Positions 60,273 through 64,000 of a DNA stretch of 64,000 bases are shown here, piece after piece. The notes beneath the pieces are model-generated. The model worked only from the letters and a program-made list of their open reading frames with translations, was not told the origin of the DNA and did not search any database. The stretch is from Bacillota bacterium. GTDB lineage: Bacteria; Bacillota; Clostridia; Oscillospirales; Ethanoligenentaceae. Location of the stretch: contig JAEWAE010000024.1 in assembly GCA_023391835.1 (NCBI GenBank), positions 1 through 64,000 of the forward strand, in the 5' to 3' direction. The translations under genes and the position numbers were made by a program. Position 1 is the first letter of the stretch, and every line of letters starts with the position of its first letter.

Positions 60273-62984
60273 TCATTCAAACATCCAGTCGAGCATCCGC
60301 CAATCCAGTCCCTCGCCTCCGACATCCCGCGGCGTCAGCTTCTGCCCGGCCGGCACCACGCCTGCTACCATAAAGGCGCCTTTGCCCAGATAGATCGAAT
60401 GCCGCCCGCGTGGGAAGGCAAACGCATGGATATCGACCGGCGGGCAGCCGTCTATTTTTATGGCCCTCTGCAGCAAAACCGCCAGCTCACCGTGATCGTC
60501 CGCGTGGGCGTTGAATTCCAGTTTTTCCACCTGAAGGAACTGCGGATCCGGGCTATCGAAATACCCAACCAGAATCCGCGAGTCTTCGCTCAACTCAATG
60601 TCGACGGTCACTCCGCCATCGGACGCCTTTTCACGGCTGAAGCGAATACCCGTCAGGCCTTGAAGCTCCCCGGCCAGACTGCCGGCAATGTCAAGTGAAT
60701 CCCGGAAGACACAGGCGCCGTTGCACATGTCATAAGTCTCACACTCCGACGAAAGCAGGCGAAACGGTGCCGGCGCATAGGGACGGACCGGCCCCCTGCT
60801 CATTTGCGCGCTTTCCGGAAGGATGCCTTTTTTCAGCTCGGCCAGATGTCTTTCGAAATTTTCCAGTTCTTTGCGGTATTCCGGCAGACAGGCCGCCCAA
60901 TGACCGTAGGCTTCGCCGTCCGGAAACGGGATCTTGCGCTGCCGCGTCTGCATGCTGTTGGCATAGAGATAGGTTTTTTCCGTCAGTTCCGTCAATTTTT
61001 CATAATAGGCAAGACTCGAGCGCGTCCATTCCACCGCCCGGTCGAGCAGTGTGAAATCGCCACGCCCCTTTTCATCCATGGTCTTGCGGAAATGGATGAC
61101 CAGAGCCGCCGCCCGCACCTTATGGGTATAGGACAGTGTCAGCCACTGGATGGCCCGCGCATCGCTGCAAAGCATGCCGAATTCCGCGGCGTTGCGCCGC
61201 ACATAAGGCGCGGCTTTGTCGGCCGCCTCCACCGCGCGGTCGGCGTATTTTTCGACCTGTTCCACGACGTCCGGCGGCGTTTCGCCCACATGGGGCTCAT
61301 CGGCGAGCTCTCGTTCGACATATTCCGACAGCCGCTCCCCCTGAGGAGCGACGGATTTCCACAAATCCACGCACGGGCTGTATCGGGCGTCATCCGTCAG
61401 CTGCGTCATTTGCATACCCAGACTCATGGTCTGCCGGTTGCCCTCGGTGATGCCGAAACGGCGTAACAGGCGCGGCGCGCACTCCCCGGCCGCCTGATAG
61501 ATTTCCAGGGCTCTGCGACCGGCTTCCTCGCTGCCATAGCGATGCGCCAGACGCCGTATCCAGTAAAGCTTTTCCTGCTCGGGGTCCCGCTCGGGGTTCC
61601 ATGCATAACGGAGCCACGCCTCATACCAGAGAAAATCCCGATCGATCTGCAGCAGCCGATTGGGTGTTTTATCGGGCGAATAAGGCCAATCCCAGAAAAA
61701 CAAGGGATATAGATGCAACCCGTTGGCCCCAAGCCGGTATTCGGCCGCCCGCACGCATTTTTGGATAAAATCGGGCGAGCCGAATCGGAAAGGTTCCAGA
61801 TTGGCCAGCACATGCACGTTGACGATGTGGATCGGCTGCAGCTTGCTGAGCTCAAGATGTCTCCGCTGCCAGTCGCCGCGCGGCAGCCATGTCGTCAGGC
61901 TCTCGCCGTTATATTTCCACATGGTGAAGATGTTGGAATAGATGCCTTTGGCCTCACGGAGCACGGCAAAAGGGTCGGTGTCGTGCGCGCGCAGAATCAC
62001 CGGCGGCTCTTCCGTCAGGCCCGCCGCCTTCATTCCATCCTTCACACCGGGCAGAATCGTGTGGGTAAACCAATCCACCTCGTTGTCGGTGCCGCGCAAA
62101 GCTTCGCCCAGGCACACCATCAGCCCCACGTTGGGATAAGAGCGCACAAACTCCGCAATGGATTTGCGGGTATAGTCGCTCGTCAGCGCCGTGGGACGGG
62201 TCTGGTGCAAATCCAGGCCATGCTTTTGGGCAAACGGCAGCGGTATATGGATATTGTAAAACTTCATCACGACCCATATGCCGCGCCGATCCGCTTCGGT
62301 CGTCAGCCATGTGAAGGTTTCCGCATTGCGTCGGAACTGCTCTTCACCGACTTCCAGAGCCTCAGGGTAATCCGGCAGCCGCACCAGGGAGGAAAACGGA
62401 TGCCCGCTCCATATGTAAAGCACGTTGGCACGCTGCTCTACCATGCGGTCGAGCACCCTTTCCCACAGGGCACGGTCATAAAACCAGGGAAAACGCTGCT
62501 CCGTGATGGGGTATTCGTATGTCTGACGGGGAGGCTCGATTTTCGTCTTCTGAAGCCCGACAGCAATTCCCCGCAGTTGAAAGACCGGTGCATCCCCGTG
62601 GGCAATCTCTTCTTCCACTCCGCCGTTTTCCTGTATCCGCCGGGCCAACTCCAGGCAGCCGTACAAAGCGCCGGAGGCGCTCCCCCCCGCGACCACGGTC
62701 AGGCTGCCGGGCAGGGTCGCAATATAGTACCCCTCTTTTTCTGGAACCGGGCCGTTATACGCGAGCACCTCCTGCTTTTCCAGACGGTCGAGCACCGCCG
62801 ACCGGCCGCGTATGCCCACATAGATTTTACGGCCGGCAAGGCTTCGGTAATCGTCGGGAAATTCGGACTCTTCCATATTCCGGGGCGAAAGCCTGCAGGC
62901 GTGCAGGCTTTCGGCAACCCGCTCCATGCCGTATTCGATCCGCCGATTTCTTTCCGTCGGAAAAATAAGTGTGGTCATATTCAT
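60273..62984 (-). CDS. Large glycosidase-like protein, family unassigned
   Basis: 903 aa, no signal peptide. The first 170 residues look like the alpha/beta domain found ahead of the barrel in hexosaminidases and alpha-glucuronidases (GRKIYVGIRGRSAVLDRL, YYIATLPGSLTVVAGGSASGALYGCLELARR in part). A TIM-barrel-like region follows (FQLRGIAVGLQKTK, RVLDRMVEQRANVLYIWSGHPF, DRRGIWVVMKFYNIHI, YPNVGLMVCLGEALRG, PVILRAHDTDPFAVL) and a long helical section (about 480-720) plus a C-terminal beta domain. Candidate acids are Glu in CLGEALRG and Asp in RAHDTDPF. I cannot place it in a CAZy family. Start at 62984 with GGAGAG upstream. Confidence 0.65.
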   Translation of the reverse strand: MNMTTLIFPTERNRRIEYGMERVAESLHACRLSPRNMEESEFPDDYRSLAGRKIYVGIRGRSAVLDRLEKQEVLAYNGPVPEKEGYYIATLPGSLTVVAGGSASGALYGCLELARRIQENGGVEEEIAHGDAPVFQLRGIAVGLQKTKIEPPRQTYEYPITEQRFPWFYDRALWERVLDRMVEQRANVLYIWSGHPFSSLVRLPDYPEALEVGEEQFRRNAETFTWLTTEADRRGIWVVMKFYNIHIPLPFAQKHGLDLHQTRPTALTSDYTRKSIAEFVRSYPNVGLMVCLGEALRGTDNEVDWFTHTILPGVKDGMKAAGLTEEPPVILRAHDTDPFAVLREAKGIYSNIFTMWKYNGESLTTWLPRGDWQRRHLELSKLQPIHIVNVHVLANLEPFRFGSPDFIQKCVRAAEYRLGANGLHLYPLFFWDWPYSPDKTPNRLLQIDRDFLWYEAWLRYAWNPERDPEQEKLYWIRRLAHRYGSEEAGRRALEIYQAAGECAPRLLRRFGITEGNRQTMSLGMQMTQLTDDARYSPCVDLWKSVAPQGERLSEYVERELADEPHVGETPPDVVEQVEKYADRAVEAADKAAPYVRRNAAEFGMLCSDARAIQWLTLSYTHKVRAAALVIHFRKTMDEKGRGDFTLLDRAVEWTRSSLAYYEKLTELTEKTYLYANSMQTRQRKIPFPDGEAYGHWAACLPEYRKELENFERHLAELKKGILPESAQMSRGPVRPYAPAPFRLLSSECETYDMCNGACVFRDSLDIAGSLAGELQGLTGIRFSREKASDGGVTVDIELSEDSRILVGYFDSPDPQFLQVEKLEFNAHADDHGELAVLLQRAIKIDGCPPVDIHAFAFPRGRHSIYLGKGAFMVAGVVPAGQKLTPRDVGGEGLDWRMLDWMFE

Positions 62985-63026
62985 TTCGTCATACTCTCCT
63001 GTCTTATCGTATATACGGATAAGCTC

Positions 63027-64000
63027 TCATGTGGGCGTATCCGTTTCCCCTCGCATGCGATGCTGCCCCATCAGCCACAGCAGCAGTCGGTCCAGCGCCG
63101 GATTGACCGACAGACGGCCTGCCAACGGCAGCGCGACGGCTGCAACCCGGCCGCCGCCAAAAGGCATCGCTCCCACCGCCGTCCGTTTGGGCTTGCCCGT
63201 TTCGGGCCCCGGCGGTCCGTAAGTAAACAGCAGCGGCTCCATGCCCGGGCAATCCACAAAGGCGTCGGCCGTGAAGTCGATCTGATCGGTATCTGCGTTG
63301 TACCAATAGGAAAAATCGTCCGGACGAAATCCCAGTGCGGTCAGCTTCATGTCGGGGGCCGCAAAATAGACCCCTCCGCGCACCCGGCAGGCAAACGTTT
63401 CGCTTCCGATCCCCCCCGCCATGACGCCCTGTGCGTCGCGGATAAATACGGCGCAGCCGTCCGCTTTCACCATATCCTGCACCGCGCCGCGCACGCTTTC
63501 GTATGCCTCGGGGGAGGATACCACCACCGTCCGGGAAGACTCTCCGCCGTCAAACGGCACCGCCGGGACTCCCAGCTCCTGCAGCATCGCCCGCGCCGGC
63601 GCGCCGACCCAGGCCACCGGCTGCCCCAGCCAAACGCTGCGTTCATATGTTTCAATAGAGAACCGGCATTCATCCAGCTTCCGGCCGTCCGAACAAAACA
63701 GGGCCGCATCCAGAAATACCGTTTCCCTGTTTGACACTGCAGGCAACTTGACGCACACCCTCCCCACACAGCCGGAGGCAACCGCCCCGATCCCGCATTT
63801 TTGCTCGTACGAAGCCACCGGCCGGTCTGAAGTCCGCAGCGTCACCACGGCAAGACAGTCACGCCGTTCCTGTGCCGTATCGTTCAGCAGCCATACCTCC
63901 GCCTCCACCATATCGCCCGCGTATGCCGTCCACCGGTCGCAGCGGATATGGATACGCAGCGGCTTTAGGCTGTCCGTCAGTGCGAAGTATCCGGGTTTCG
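63027..64000 (-). CDS. GH2-like glycosidase, C-terminal part (gene continues beyond the window)
   Basis: Open to the right edge; the visible 323 residues begin YFALTDSLKPLRIHIRCDRW and continue as a beta-sandwich (AEVWLLNDTAQERRD) then a second domain with alternating strands (RSVWLGQPVAWVGA, RTVVVSSPEAYESV) to the stop at 63027. This order of C-terminal domains, with an ALTD-type ending of the barrel, is usual for clostridial GH2 beta-galactosidase/glucuronidase-type enzymes. The catalytic barrel lies outside, so activity cannot be checked. It heads the part of the operon seen here. Confidence 0.55.
   Translation of the reverse strand, partial: KPGYFALTDSLKPLRIHIRCDRWTAYAGDMVEAEVWLLNDTAQERRDCLAVVTLRTSDRPVASYEQKCGIGAVASGCVGRVCVKLPAVSNRETVFLDAALFCSDGRKLDECRFSIETYERSVWLGQPVAWVGAPARAMLQELGVPAVPFDGGESSRTVVVSSPEAYESVRGAVQDMVKADGCAVFIRDAQGVMAGGIGSETFACRVRGGVYFAAPDMKLTALGFRPDDFSYWYNADTDQIDFTADAFVDCPGMEPLLFTYGPPGPETGKPKRTAVGAMPFGGGRVAAVALPLAGRLSVNPALDRLLLWLMGQHRMRGETDTPT

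Noticed and set aside
61713..63734. 673-residue open frame opposite the 903-residue protein and GH2
   Set aside because: Spans two opposite-strand genes with low-complexity Arg/His/Gln composition and no recognisable domain.

Overview
The window is a stretch of Gram-positive, anaerobic, gut- or rumen-type chromosome. The YesM/YesN two-component pair, LplA/B/C-type sugar ABC transporters, an NPKTG cell-wall sorting signal, an anaerobic radical-SAM maturase and strong Shine-Dalgarno sequences with occasional TTG/GTG starts point to Clostridia, plausibly a high-GC member of the Oscillospiraceae/Ruminococcaceae. That placement is inference; there is no rRNA or other marker gene. I saw no tRNA, rRNA, CRISPR array, prophage or insertion sequence.

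Layout. 0-3 kb, leftward: a LacI regulator, a metallophosphoesterase and a PhnD-type lipoprotein in one apparent operon. 3.3-13.1 kb, rightward: L-asparaginase, a 7TM histidine kinase and a response regulator with a SARP-like output, then a terminator and a 1788-residue wall-anchored adhesin with its own promoter region. 13.3-17.7 kb: a 3-hydroxyacyl-CoA dehydrogenase, two small proteins, a broken gene, a Tim44-like membrane protein and an anaerobic sulfatase-maturase-like radical SAM enzyme. 17.8-20.1 kb: mntH (Nramp) divergent from an MntR/DtxR-type regulator. 20.2-35.6 kb: a Gram-positive polysaccharide utilisation locus (solute-binding lipoprotein, two permeases, GH3, GH88, alginate-lyase-family protein, HAD hydrolase, GH51) with its YesM/YesN system and a polysaccharide deacetylase. 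35.8-45.2 kb: a compositionally distinct stretch with a small basic protein, a carbohydrate esterase family 7 remnant, a GH92 mannosidase, then a strikingly AT-rich AraC regulator and divergent LplB-LplC-LplA transporter operon, followed by a candidate structured RNA. 45.4-56.4 kb: a second transporter/catabolic cluster (permease, permease, binding protein, GH42, enolase-superfamily dehydratase, SDR, RraA-like protein, SAF protein, UxaA-like dehydratase) in which three genes are broken. 56.4-64 kb: GH31, GH29, a large unclassified glycosidase-like protein and the 3' end of a GH2-like gene.

How it works together. Extracellular sensing (YesM, the AraC protein with an external sensor, the 7TM kinase) is linked to oligosaccharide import by three ABC systems that lack their own ATPase genes here, as is usual when a shared MsmX-type ATPase is used. 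Intracellular glycosidases then trim uronate-, arabinose-, hexosamine-, mannose-, fucose-, xylose/glucose- and galactose-containing glycans, and the dehydratase/SDR/RraA/UxaA set would process sugar acids.

The observations I consider most worth following are: (1) an intergenic transcription unit at 45003-45225 with a near-consensus promoter, an intrinsic terminator and two hairpins whose loops are complementary over six bases; (2) exact 11-bp-period repeats ahead of the adhesin that fit a SARP-type regulator encoded immediately upstream; (3) frameshifts at poly-G tracts of 7 and 8 in two catabolic genes, plus nonsense mutations, indicating decay, phase variation or sequencing error; (4) the 903-residue glycosidase-like protein. 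Start sites were chosen from Shine-Dalgarno position; family calls come from recognised motifs, not database searches.
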